Of a DNA stretch of 64,000 bases, positions 11,681 through 20,672 are shown one piece after another (within the stretch, counting starts at the first letter, position 1; every line of letters begins with the position of its first letter). The notes under the pieces are model-generated. The model saw nothing but the letters and a program-made list of their open reading frames with translations. It had not been told where the DNA came from and did no database searches. A program made the position numbers and the translations under genes. Source of the DNA: Paraburkholderia caffeinilytica (GTDB lineage Bacteria; Pseudomonadota; Gammaproteobacteria; Burkholderiales; Burkholderiaceae); NCBI RefSeq assembly GCF_003368325.1, contig NZ_CP031467.1, positions 2,170,001 to 2,234,000 of the forward strand. The letters run 5' to 3'.

Positions 11681-12105
11681 TCGACAGCCCCTTGGAAATT
11701 AGGGACCTTTTCTCGTCGGTCCTTAATTACCTTGGACAACCCTTTTATCGCTGGCGCGTCCAACAAAAAATTACTCGCATGAGGGGCACGAAACACAAGC
11801 ATTTTTGCCAACACCGGGTCGTTTTCCAGTGAGCTCGCCTTTATCGGTTTGGAGAAGCGAACGCGGTATTCAATGTCTACGCCGTGACTGTCCCAATCCG
11901 CTTTCGGATATGGCTTTGACGTTATCACGCCCCATCCATACAAACCTTTGAAATGCTCGTCCCCAGACATCCACAAGTACACCAAATCGCCCGGAGCCAT
12001 TTCAGTTTGATAACGGGTGGCGTACCACACCGCCTGTTCGCCAGGGACTATCGCTGAGCGAAGGTCTAATCGCTCAGGCTTCGTCTGAAATAAAAATACA
12101 TTCAT
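11677..12105 (-). CDS. EVE-domain (PUA-superfamily) protein
   Basis: This compact 142-residue protein looks like a single EVE domain. It begins MNVFLFQTKPERLDLRSAIV and contains the hallmark stretch GDLVYLWMSGDEHFKGLYGW followed by VITSKPYP and a C-terminal helix. EVE/YTH-like folds bind modified bases in DNA or RNA and are found in type IV-like restriction enzymes. Here the domain stands alone and is coupled by a 4-bp overlap to a two-membrane-segment protein. A sensor/effector pair is the natural reading, unproven. The decayed IS1182 copy ends about 115 bp upstream. Confidence 0.7.
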   Translation of the reverse strand: MNVFLFQTKPERLDLRSAIVPGEQAVWYATRYQTEMAPGDLVYLWMSGDEHFKGLYGWGVITSKPYPKADWDSHGVDIEYRVRFSKPIKASSLENDPVLAKMLVFRAPHASNFLLDAPAIKGLSKVIKDRREKVPNFQGAVE

Positions 12106-12221
12106 GAATTACCCCATTGTTTCACTGTCTGTCGAATTGCGTGCGGCGAATTTTTCAAACATTCGTTTGCGAACTCGCTGGACGACGAGTTCTGTGTTCG
12201 AGGCGCCTGCCGATTGCCTAG

Positions 12222-12880
12222 TCATGTTCCGGGCCAAGTGTCACCGGCCTGACGACCGGAAGACGTTCCGCATTCTACGCGCGCGCGTACGAGCCACCGG
12301 CTAACTTTATTCTGGCTGATGCGGCTCGTCTTCGCCTCGGCGACATCGGACTGCGTCCGGTCCGCCGTCGCCATCGCCGCAAGGTAACGCGCGATGCTCT
12401 CATCAATCTGCTGCATGCGTGCCCGGACCTTACCACTCGTGAAGTTGCGATCACGATTGTTGACGGCTTTGAACTTGCTGCCGTCAATCGCCACGATCGA
12501 CTTTGAGAACAGATTCAGGTTACGGCACAACACGATGAATTGCCGGCATACATTACGGATCGCTTTGCCGTTGTCACGGCGAAAGTCGGCAATGGTCTTG
12601 AAATCTGGTAAAAGGCGGCCCGTGAGCCACATGAGCTCTATATTGCGTTGAGTTTCATGCTCCAAGCGCTGACTTGACTGAATACGGTTGAGATAGCCGT
12701 AGATGAATGAAGGAGACTTCCCCATCCGAGGTTCCGTCGAAGCCGAGATCATTGCAGGTCAAGCTCATCGAAGTTGACATCTACTATACGGACCGGGTTG
12801 TCGTCGGCGACATGGTCGTCGAGATACTCGGGTTGCAGGACGACTTGCTTTCGGCCTTCGCCTTCGACAAATCGCTTCAT
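12222..12880 (-). mobile_element. Decayed IS1182-family transposase fragment
   Basis: Reading the minus strand from 12880 gives an N terminus like IS1182-family transposases (MKRFVEGEGRKQVVLQPEYL, then DDHVADDNPVRIVD). A frame break near 12750 follows, then IYGYLNRIQSSQRLEHETQR, WLTGRLLPDFKTIADFRRDN and IVAIDGSKFKAVNNRDRNF. Homology fades at about 12310 after DRTQSDVAEAKTSR. The intact family enzyme is roughly 450-500 residues, so the internal deletion, frameshift and missing C-terminal half show a dead copy. No terminal inverted repeats could be placed. Confidence 0.8.
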
Positions 12881-13179
12881 GTGCCTGAATGCGTTGCTAC
12901 AGTTTAGGCGATCAGCACGTTTTACACAGGCTGGACCCGTTGCTGCCCTTTGACGGAGGCCTGCGAATGTCGCAAATTCCGCGCACAGCAGATGTTCAGA
13001 GAGTCGGCAATCCCACCATTCTGTGGTCGCACCGTCGACACGTCACCACGGCCATTTGCCATCGAGCACTGTTCGAGACGCGGGGCAACTTATCTCGGCC
13101 CAACATGCCCGCATCGTTGAGCGTCCCCGCATTTGACGCGATCTGATGCGCCATCCCTTGGCGGTATACCCACTTTCAC
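12881..13179. other. Non-coding stretch between the IS relic and the HNH gene
   Basis: About 300 bp with only short open frames on both strands and no start/ribosome-site combination I trust. It may contain more decayed insertion-sequence DNA, but I could not match it to a family. It separates the IS1182 relic from the 3' end of the defence-like operon. Confidence 0.4.
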
Positions 13180-13968
13180 TCAGCCATTTCCTCCTCCATG
13201 CTGAAATACCCGCTCCCGATGCCAAGGCATATAGTTCCGGTGCGCATCGTGCAGCAATCGCTCTCGTACTCGTAGCGCAGCGTCGAGACCCAGAGTGCGC
13301 CGCGCGGCCACGTCGAGCATTCCCGACACGATCACCGAACCGTCGTCGGCGACGGTGATGAAGCCCCGGTCAAAGGCAACGTCGAGGTTTGGTGAGAGCA
13401 GAAACCCGTTGAAAATATCGAGACGCTCGGCGTCACTGTCACAGAAAGCCCACGGCTTGATATGACTCGCGCGCAGCAGTTCAGGCACGGCGAGTCCGGT
13501 AATCGCGCAGCGTCCTTCCCAGTAATCGAGCAACCCCCCACGGAAGATGTCTTGTCCGACGCGCTGGACGACCAGCCGTTCGATCTCGGTGGTCCTTGGC
13601 AGCGTCGCGATCTGCTTCTCAAAACTGTGGAGCAACTCGTCAGGAAGTGTCTTGCTGAGCTGAAAGGCGCGGCGAAGCAGGTGGTGGAGCGAGGGAATAT
13701 CGGTGACAGTGCGGCCGCCGAGGGCTCCCTCCGGGAACGGATCGGCCATAGGCATGCCGTATTGGTCGAGCGCGCGAGCGACATTTTGCTGTGAGAAGGT
13801 GGCATGCACTGCTGTGCCGCCCGCACTTCTGAGCCAGATGCGAAGCGGGCACTGCGTACTCGCGAAGCCCAGCCAATCCTGCTCGACCAACAGATCCAGG
13901 TCAAAACCGTTGTCCACAGCGGCCTTTTCGATGCGCGTGATCGTGGCCGGCGAGAAGTCCATTGTCAT
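13180..13968 (-). CDS. HNH endonuclease, last gene of the defence-like operon
   Basis: The C-terminal half of this 262-residue protein has the HNH_2-type restriction nuclease pattern: YWEGRCAITGL, then LLRASHIKPWAFCDSD, then FNGFLLSPNLDVAFDRGFI. The conserved SHIKPW His, the Asn and the Asp residues are all present. The N-terminal half (about residues 1-150) is unassigned and may bind a partner or DNA. Its ATG overlaps the stop of the 101-residue orphan by 4 bp (ATGA), making it the seventh and last gene of the operon that starts at 28992. It is a likely DNA-cutting component. A second in-frame ATG two codons later is an equally possible start. Confidence 0.85.
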   Translation of the reverse strand: MTMDFSPATITRIEKAAVDNGFDLDLLVEQDWLGFASTQCPLRIWLRSAGGTAVHATFSQQNVARALDQYGMPMADPFPEGALGGRTVTDIPSLHHLLRRAFQLSKTLPDELLHSFEKQIATLPRTTEIERLVVQRVGQDIFRGGLLDYWEGRCAITGLAVPELLRASHIKPWAFCDSDAERLDIFNGFLLSPNLDVAFDRGFITVADDGSVIVSGMLDVAARRTLGLDAALRVRERLLHDAHRNYMPWHRERVFQHGGGNG

Positions 13969-14270
13969 GGTTTCTGCTTCACTTGCTTCGACGCCGGATT
14001 GCGAACCTCGCCGCTTTTGTCGCGGGCTTCTTCATCAATCCCCTGGTCTATCGACGGTTCCAACGACAGCGAAGTGAGTTCCGTCAGCGTGAGCTGCGCA
14101 TAAATCTCATGGAGTTGTCGCTTTGGCAATGCTCGCGGTTGTGACGTTTGATACTCGGCGACGGGCGGGGGTGATAGGCTACCTCTCGTAGGAGGGAGCT
14201 TTAGCTTGGCCACGGCCCAGCCCTGCTTCGTAGCGTCGCCCAGCAGCAGAGACGTGAAGAGCAACGTCAT
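13965..14270 (-). CDS. Small orphan protein between the ATPase and the HNH nuclease
   Basis: The 101-residue product has no recognisable domain: a hydrophobic start (MTLLFTSLLLGDATKQGWAV), a Pro/Ser-rich middle and a polar Lys/Glu-rich end. Its ATG overlaps the stop of the ATPase gene by 4 bp and its stop overlaps the ATG of the HNH gene by 4 bp. That arrangement strongly supports real, coupled translation despite the small size. It might be a subunit bridging its neighbours. Function unknown. Confidence 0.65.
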   Translation of the reverse strand: MTLLFTSLLLGDATKQGWAVAKLKLPPTRGSLSPPPVAEYQTSQPRALPKRQLHEIYAQLTLTELTSLSLEPSIDQGIDEEARDKSGEVRNPASKQVKQKP

Positions 14271-16258
14271 AGGTCACACCTCAGCAGTCGCTGTTCGGAT
14301 GGCACTCCAGCAAGAGTGAGTACATGCCAAGGGGCACTGAGAAGCGCCTGGGGCGGCTTCGTGGTCGTGGTGATGATGTACTGGAACGAAGGCTCCCCAG
14401 AGAAGCAGCCCTCAAGATGCTGCCCGAACAGGAACAGTCTCTCGTAGATATCGAGTGACAGGTCCGCTTCTCGCGGTCCGTCGTGAAGAAGAAATCGCGG
14501 AAAGGACCCTCGACCCTGAACACTCTCGGTTAGCGCCGCCAAGTCGAACGCCAGTAACTTTACGGTCGCAATAGCGGCGCTCTCGCGTTCACCATTGTGT
14601 TCAACCGTCAGCGCCAGAGAGCGCCCCGCGGCCGTAACGGTCGCAGTAACCTCATCTCCTAGGATTGCGCGCACGACGTAGTCGAATGTGGAAGCAAGGT
14701 GGCTCAGCCGCATGCTATTCTGGGCGCGGAGTTGCTCTTGGACGACGTACGAGGCATCGATCGCTACGGTTAAGGTTTCGATGGTTTCACGCTCATTGCG
14801 CGCGGTCGATTCAGCCCACTCTGCGTTATCCAACTGCTTGTCAAGATGGACAACGCCGGCGCGTTCTTCGAGTAACCGCCCTCGCTTTTGTTCGAGCTCG
14901 GTACGCGCAACCATCTCAGCTCTTGCAGCAGTCGATCGCTGGGCGATGCGCTCGCCAAGCACACCTCGAGCTTGTGCCAAACTAACATCAAGGGCTTGCA
15001 CCAAGGTTCGCAGGCGCTCCATCTCGCCGTTCACTACGCGCTCACTTCTTTTAGCTGCCAGGTCGCTCGGCAGCGTGGACGCCAGAGGACAGGTGCGATC
15101 GCGGGCTAGGCTCATCGGTTGGTTGCAGTACCCGCGCGCGGGAGGAAGACTCGACAGGAGGGACGCCGCCTCGCTTGGCTCACTGAGTGCTGCTAGTGCA
15201 CCTTGTTCTGCCTTCAGCCGGAGCTCCGCGTCCTCGACATCGCGCTTCGCGTTGGTTTCTTCTTCGATCGCTCGCTCAAGGCTGGCTCGAAGGGCCTCAA
15301 CACCACTCGATGCCGTGAGTGCTGCGAGCTGACCATCAAGGGTACGCCGTTGCTCTCGCAAAGCATCTCGTGTAGCCGCGGTGAACAGCTCAGTTGACGT
15401 AGGCTCTGGAGTTTCGGGGAACAATTCGCTCAGCCGCTGATGGTCGACTAAGGCTTGATGTTCTAACAACGGCGCACGACGGACAGCCTCCTTCCTTTGG
15501 ACTAAGCGCTGGGCATTGGCAAGTTGTTCGGCGCGCTCGGCGTCGCTAATCAGTCCCAGAACGGCGCGTACGACGAACTGGCGCTCATCGACACTCAGAG
15601 CGGGGGCATCCGACTCGCTGGAACTGTGGCGCCACTCGAGAAAGTCCGTGAACCGACACTCTTGGTCCCGTGAAAGCCACGGAAGAATGTGCTCCCATCG
15701 GATAGGCTGGTCGGTTGTCGGGAACCGGCGCGAGGGCAGACAATTTACAGCGGCACCAGCGATAGCGTCGAGAAAGTCTTGGTAGTCATGTCGCGCATCT
15801 CCATCGAACAATGCATCAAACGGAGCACCACGCCGGCAGAATGAATGTGCGCCGATCCCAAACGGTCGTGCTACAGCCCATTCGTCCCCGTCAACAATCA
15901 CCTCTGCCAATAACCAGCCAGCCGGGAACTTATCTCGGATTCGTCGGCGCGTCCTCTCATTTGAGAGGCCATGCTCACCGAGGGCGTAGCGAATCAGGCG
16001 ACAGAACGTCGTCTTTCCGGCCGTGTGTCCCGACATACCGGCCTGGAATAGCTCGTTTCCGCCGCCCGTATCACGAGGTGGCGTCCAAACGATGTTGAGC
16101 CCACGGCGCAATGAAACATCGCGCACGACGTACTCTTCGCCGCGGGCGAACTCTCGGACCACGCACAGGCGACGTACCCAGATGATCGGCTGTGTCACGC
16201 CGGCTGCGGGATGCAAGGCGCGGGGCAGATCGAGGTTAGGCAGTCGCAGTTGTGTCAT
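14267..16258 (-). CDS. SMC/Rad50-like ATPase of the defence-like operon
   Basis: The ATG at 16258 gives 663 residues beginning MTQLRLPNLDLPRALHPAAG. It overlaps the methyltransferase stop by 4 bp, so the longer upstream frame is rejected. Near residue 75 is a Walker A, SGHTAGKTTFCRLIRYAL. The middle, about 230-520, is charged and heptad-like (coiled coil) with a central proline-containing turn and CNQPMS. Near the C terminus, RFLLHDGPREADL resembles a Walker B/D-loop, followed by FQYIITTTTKPP. This is the split-ATPase plan of SMC/RecN/DUF2326-type proteins, which bind or translocate on DNA and often serve as core engines of anti-phage complexes. The exact family is not certain. Confidence 0.8.
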   Translation of the reverse strand: MTQLRLPNLDLPRALHPAAGVTQPIIWVRRLCVVREFARGEEYVVRDVSLRRGLNIVWTPPRDTGGGNELFQAGMSGHTAGKTTFCRLIRYALGEHGLSNERTRRRIRDKFPAGWLLAEVIVDGDEWAVARPFGIGAHSFCRRGAPFDALFDGDARHDYQDFLDAIAGAAVNCLPSRRFPTTDQPIRWEHILPWLSRDQECRFTDFLEWRHSSSESDAPALSVDERQFVVRAVLGLISDAERAEQLANAQRLVQRKEAVRRAPLLEHQALVDHQRLSELFPETPEPTSTELFTAATRDALREQRRTLDGQLAALTASSGVEALRASLERAIEEETNAKRDVEDAELRLKAEQGALAALSEPSEAASLLSSLPPARGYCNQPMSLARDRTCPLASTLPSDLAAKRSERVVNGEMERLRTLVQALDVSLAQARGVLGERIAQRSTAARAEMVARTELEQKRGRLLEERAGVVHLDKQLDNAEWAESTARNERETIETLTVAIDASYVVQEQLRAQNSMRLSHLASTFDYVVRAILGDEVTATVTAAGRSLALTVEHNGERESAAIATVKLLAFDLAALTESVQGRGSFPRFLLHDGPREADLSLDIYERLFLFGQHLEGCFSGEPSFQYIITTTTKPPQALLSAPWHVLTLAGVPSEQRLLRCDL

Positions 16259-19200
16259 CCGGTGGTTCCTGTCCGAAGTACCTCGCGAGCGTCGTCGGAC
16301 AATCCAGTGTCCACTTGCGCGAGCTGCTGCGTATCGAGGCTGCCTACAACTTGAAGAACTAACCTGGCCTCGAAGTCGTGCCACGCGCCAATGTCTGCCG
16401 ACGAAGGCGTGTTCGCGCCCCGCTCCACAGTGGCCTCTCCAGCTTTCACGTCAAAGCTGACGGCGCCATGCAATTCAAGCGTCTTGAGGAGCGGAAGAAG
16501 AGACACCGAGCTCGCTCGCGCGGAGACTGCCGTCACCCACTCGGTAGCTACCGACGAAGCGGCGGCTGGAGCGAGACCGCGGAGGACCGTCGGTTGGGTT
16601 CGAAGTGAGTACGCGCGGGCCAGTGTTGCGCGCCCAATGCTCCCATCGCTGGCGAGCACAATTGCCCAGATAAAGCGGGCGAGATCCTCGGCTGCCGGGA
16701 GATCCGTCACCGAGGCGGGCATCGCTGGCAGCACGAACCTTGGCGCATGCGCAACTCGAGGATCAGCGGGCGGCGGTTCGATGCGAGTCTGATAGGGCCT
16801 GCCGGTTCGTGCCGCTACCGCCATCTCGTCGTAGATTTCAAGGATCGTGTCTTTGGTTCGATACTTTCCACCATGAGCTTTCTCGTCGTTCCTCCGAACG
16901 ATCGGAAAGCTATCCATCACGTAGTTAGTGTCGTCGCGCGATAACGCGTAGAGGTGAAAGAATGCGGCGTCGAGCTCACAGCGGAGCAGGAAGCGGCGCT
17001 CGGGGCTCCAGATGAATGGCGAGCCGTCGTAACCGACGTCACGGGCGAAAGGCTCAAGATCCCAGGCGGTGAAAGTGAGTTCGAGAACGCGAGGCTGCAG
17101 CCAATCGTGGAGCGTACGCCCCAGCCATGAGATGTGTTGGTCTCCTGCCGTCAGGGCAAGCAGGGGGAGTTGTTCGACGATGAACGCGCTCATATGCATG
17201 CCGCCGATCTTCTGTCGAGCGACGAAGTCAAACGCGAAAGTGGTGACGTTCGCAATAAATGTGTGAAGCCGTTCCACTTGGGTCTCTTCTACGAACACTA
17301 CCTTTGCCGTGTCAGGAACAGCGAGCGAGGGAACAATCGAGGCGATGAAGCTACGTTCGTTTGTGGAGTTCGTTATGTCCCTCCAGGCTAACACCCAAGA
17401 GTGCTTCCAGCCCTTGCCGAATCGCTGCTTGGCGTCATCCTCAGGGTACCAATAGCGAGGACTTATAAAGCAACTAGGGTTCACCAGTTCAGCTGCAGTC
17501 AGTGGCCTATCGCCGTTGCGTTCGTTCGTAACCCAACGATGATCGTAGTGGTGAAAATACTTGCCCTCATAGAGCGGCAGACGATTCCCTCCAGGTTCCT
17601 TTTCGAAGCTGTTGGAGTCATCGGCGCTGTTGAGCAATCGTCTCAACTGAACCTTCCAGCCAGACGCGGGGATTACCGGCAAACGCAGGTAAATGGCCTT
17701 TGTGATCTCTGCGTCATGGCGCGTGCGGAAAATTGGACACGTCATTGTGGCCGGATTTAAAAGCGCGATTTCAGTCGCCGAAAGGTGGAAACGTCGCTCA
17801 GGGTCCTTCAGGTGCTCAACTCGCGTGGCGAAGAAGACGTACTCCGCAGATGTCACAGAAGAAGCACGGCCTGAGAGTGTCAGGATGCCGAACTTAAAGG
17901 AGCGGTGAACTGCGGGGAATATCGCCTCCCGATTCTCGAAATCAAAGAACGATACGAGGCTCCCACTCTCAACTATCGCCTGAAAGAAAAGCTTAGTTGA
18001 GTCGTCAGAGACGATCCCCGACGGTAGGATCTGGCCTACGCGACCACGCATTGATACGAGCGTCCGAGCTGCTTCCGCAAACAGAGAAAACAGATTGACC
18101 CGACCGACCCCGCACAATGGGTAGCGCACTTGCGAGCGCACAAAGGCATTTACCCCGTCCATCGCCCGCAGGGCTTCTTGGTATGCGCAAAACAGTGCGT
18201 GGTCTTCTATTTCAAGTTTCGCGATCATTCGCTTACGCACAGCCGCCGTTGGGGCTTGGGAAATATCAGGACGGCTGCCCGCAAAAAACTCCTCCTCACG
18301 AAAAAGCAGCGAGTCCCAGGGGGGATTCCCTAAAACAACATCAAATCCGCCCTTCGCGAATACCTGTGGAAACTGCAAGGTCCAGTGAAAGAAATGGCAC
18401 TGATCTGCCAGCTCGTTCACAGTCTTTAGCAGGAGGGAGGGCGGCTGTCCTAGTCCATCACGAAGCTGGAGCCACAGTTCGTTCGTCGGGGCAAACTCGG
18501 CAACTTCGCCGGACCACTTCGGCCAGATGAAAGCCGCACACCATGCATCCGCGACGAGCTTCTGGTGTCGGTACTCGGCCGAATCAAGGATGCCGTCCCA
18601 CTTCGATTCCTTCTTGGCGAGAGCCTCAGGATTCGCGTCGGGAGCAGCGTCCAGCTCGGCCACCGCCCGAGCAACTATTTCCGCTTCGGCGTTCGTGGGC
18701 GTGGACCAACCTAGGTCAAGCGATCGCTGGCCTCCGACCGCCTTCTGGTTTCGCTTCTTCAGCGAGCTCGCAATTTTCCTGTCATCGCCCCTGATTGGCT
18801 CCCACGCGGCGTCAGGGATGCCCTTTGCCATTAGCTCTGGCGTCGTGCCGAGCAGCGCATTGCCATGCTGGATATGTGAGTTGAGAAAGGTGAGCGGAAG
18901 CCCCGGCTCCACGGCTTCCATCCAGAGGCTCACTTTGCACAGCTCGACGGCCATGGGATTGAGGTCGACACCATAGATGCAGCGACCCACCACCTGCCGC
19001 AGAGCGTGTCGATACTCAGAAGCTGACGGCGTACCATTAGCCGAGATGCGCGCGACGTGCGATGCGAGCCGGCGTGCCGCCGCGAGCAGGAAGTGTCCCG
19101 AGCCACAGGCCGGATCGACGATCGAGAGGTTTAGCAGTGCATCGACCGGATTTTCCGGGTGCATCGCGACGGTGTCCTTGATGACCGGATCGAGGGCGCT

Positions 19201-20667
19201 ATCGAGCAGGACCTGCACTAGGCTATCAGGGGTGTAATAGCTGCCCGAAGTCTTTCGAGCGTTGCCTTTTGTCTCGCCACCGGTCGCGAAAGCAAACTGC
19301 CTGCCGTCCTTGGCAATCTGCGGAACCAACTCGAGCAGGCTTTCGTAAACGCTACCGAGTTCCTCGGGGCCCATATCGCGCCAGTTCACCCGCGAAAGGC
19401 CGGAATCCTCACGCAGCCAAGAGAGCTTGAATACGGCGAGGAGCAGCGAGCGGTTCTCCAGCTTTGCGGCGTCCAGTGTAGGGCATTGGGACCGAGCAAA
19501 TATGCCCGCCAATGCCGGGAGCCCGAGGCGGGGCTCGCCGGCGGCCACACCGCGAAACACTATCTTGGCCGCTTCCCAGAGGTCTGAGAAGCGGTCATGC
19601 GCGCTGCGCTTTACCGAACGCTCGCGGAGGCGACGCAAGCTGTAGCCTGTCGCGTAGAGCGACTTGGCCTTCTCGTTGGTGTCCTCGGGATGGAGCACGC
19701 CCCGCTCTTCGACGGTGAGCAGAAAGATGAGACGGTAGACAAGGCGCAGGAGCTGGTTGAAGTAGTCCTTGGTCGAGAGCGCTCCGCTCTGCAGCGCACT
19801 GCGGAGTGAGTGGTTATCGGAGTGGCTAAGGAAGCCTTGGCCTAGTGAGATGAGCGCGTCTTCCACGCCGCGCCGCAGATCCTCACGCGCGCGAGTGCCC
19901 TCTTCTCGACCGGCGATGCGCCAGGCTTCGAGCGAGCACTCGGTCACCGGCTGGTCCGCTCGTCCGAAGCGGCTCTCGTGCACGAGCAGCCAAAGTGCAG
20001 CAAAATCGGCGTATCGCTCTTCGGTGAAGAGACGCAGCAGGTCCGCTTCGATCCACGCCGGACGGGTGAGGCTTGCATTGTCACGAACGATACGAAGCGT
20101 GAGGCCGTCACTTACAAGACCCCACATCGCCGCGTCAGCGGCGTTCAGATATTCCTGTGCGAGACCAAAGGCACTGCGTCTGCGGGTGCCGTCGCCGAAA
20201 ACAGGCGAGAGCGTGTCGAGACCCCTACCCGCTGGAGCGACGACCACTGGCACACGGCCACCGAGTGCGGCAAAGCCGATGGGGTAGCTGCGCTCGTCGA
20301 GCACGACGGACTCAGCTTTTACAAAGGAGGAAAATCCGAAGCTGTCTCTCAACAGAGCTTCAACGAAACGCTCAGCGAGCAATCGCGCGTCGGCCTTGCC
20401 TTCCCGGCCCGCCGCAAAGTCTGTCCAGTGCGCCTGCGCGATTCGCCAGAAGCGCCCGATCTCGTCGCGAAGGTTGAGTCCCTTGTGGATACGGTAGTCG
20501 GACTCGCTCTGCCCGCCGGCGGTCAACTGCGCGGCACGCGCGAGCCAATCCGGTGAAAGCAACCCGCCCTCGATCGAAAGGGCCTCAAAAGCAAGCTGCG
20601 TTTCCCGGGCGCGAGTGCTTCTGCGCCTTGGAGAGAGGTTCGTTGTAGACGGTTTGCGTTCTGCCAT
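16255..20667 (-). CDS. Large Eco57I/PglX-type adenine-specific DNA methyltransferase (DrmMI-like)
   Basis: The product, about 1470 residues, is a class I N6-adenine methyltransferase of the size used in DISARM (DrmMI) and BREX (PglX). Residues about 440-490 carry SVYESLLELVP and the entry motif SGSYYTPDSLV. The SAM-binding motif I is IVDPACGSGHFLLAAARR (about 515-535) and the catalytic motif is VLGNPPWDS (about 780). A long C-terminal region probably recognises target DNA. The ATG at 20667 has GGTGG 10 bp upstream; a TTG at 20676 overlapping the previous stop is an alternative start. It would methylate host DNA so that the nuclease and helicase parts spare it. No separate specificity gene is seen. 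Confidence 0.92.
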   Translation of the reverse strand: MAERKPSTTNLSPRRRSTRARETQLAFEALSIEGGLLSPDWLARAAQLTAGGQSESDYRIHKGLNLRDEIGRFWRIAQAHWTDFAAGREGKADARLLAERFVEALLRDSFGFSSFVKAESVVLDERSYPIGFAALGGRVPVVVAPAGRGLDTLSPVFGDGTRRRSAFGLAQEYLNAADAAMWGLVSDGLTLRIVRDNASLTRPAWIEADLLRLFTEERYADFAALWLLVHESRFGRADQPVTECSLEAWRIAGREEGTRAREDLRRGVEDALISLGQGFLSHSDNHSLRSALQSGALSTKDYFNQLLRLVYRLIFLLTVEERGVLHPEDTNEKAKSLYATGYSLRRLRERSVKRSAHDRFSDLWEAAKIVFRGVAAGEPRLGLPALAGIFARSQCPTLDAAKLENRSLLLAVFKLSWLREDSGLSRVNWRDMGPEELGSVYESLLELVPQIAKDGRQFAFATGGETKGNARKTSGSYYTPDSLVQVLLDSALDPVIKDTVAMHPENPVDALLNLSIVDPACGSGHFLLAAARRLASHVARISANGTPSASEYRHALRQVVGRCIYGVDLNPMAVELCKVSLWMEAVEPGLPLTFLNSHIQHGNALLGTTPELMAKGIPDAAWEPIRGDDRKIASSLKKRNQKAVGGQRSLDLGWSTPTNAEAEIVARAVAELDAAPDANPEALAKKESKWDGILDSAEYRHQKLVADAWCAAFIWPKWSGEVAEFAPTNELWLQLRDGLGQPPSLLLKTVNELADQCHFFHWTLQFPQVFAKGGFDVVLGNPPWDSLLFREEEFFAGSRPDISQAPTAAVRKRMIAKLEIEDHALFCAYQEALRAMDGVNAFVRSQVRYPLCGVGRVNLFSLFAEAARTLVSMRGRVGQILPSGIVSDDSTKLFFQAIVESGSLVSFFDFENREAIFPAVHRSFKFGILTLSGRASSVTSAEYVFFATRVEHLKDPERRFHLSATEIALLNPATMTCPIFRTRHDAEITKAIYLRLPVIPASGWKVQLRRLLNSADDSNSFEKEPGGNRLPLYEGKYFHHYDHRWVTNERNGDRPLTAAELVNPSCFISPRYWYPEDDAKQRFGKGWKHSWVLAWRDITNSTNERSFIASIVPSLAVPDTAKVVFVEETQVERLHTFIANVTTFAFDFVARQKIGGMHMSAFIVEQLPLLALTAGDQHISWLGRTLHDWLQPRVLELTFTAWDLEPFARDVGYDGSPFIWSPERRFLLRCELDAAFFHLYALSRDDTNYVMDSFPIVRRNDEKAHGGKYRTKDTILEIYDEMAVAARTGRPYQTRIEPPPADPRVAHAPRFVLPAMPASVTDLPAAEDLARFIWAIVLASDGSIGRATLARAYSLRTQPTVLRGLAPAAASSVATEWVTAVSARASSVSLLPLLKTLELHGAVSFDVKAGEATVERGANTPSSADIGAWHDFEARLVLQVVGSLDTQQLAQVDTGLSDDAREVLRTGTTG

Positions 20668-20672
20668 GACGT

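Noticed and set aside
13043..13225. Possible further insertion-sequence remnant between the IS1182 relic and the HNH gene
   Set aside because: No stretch could be aligned to a transposase family by eye.
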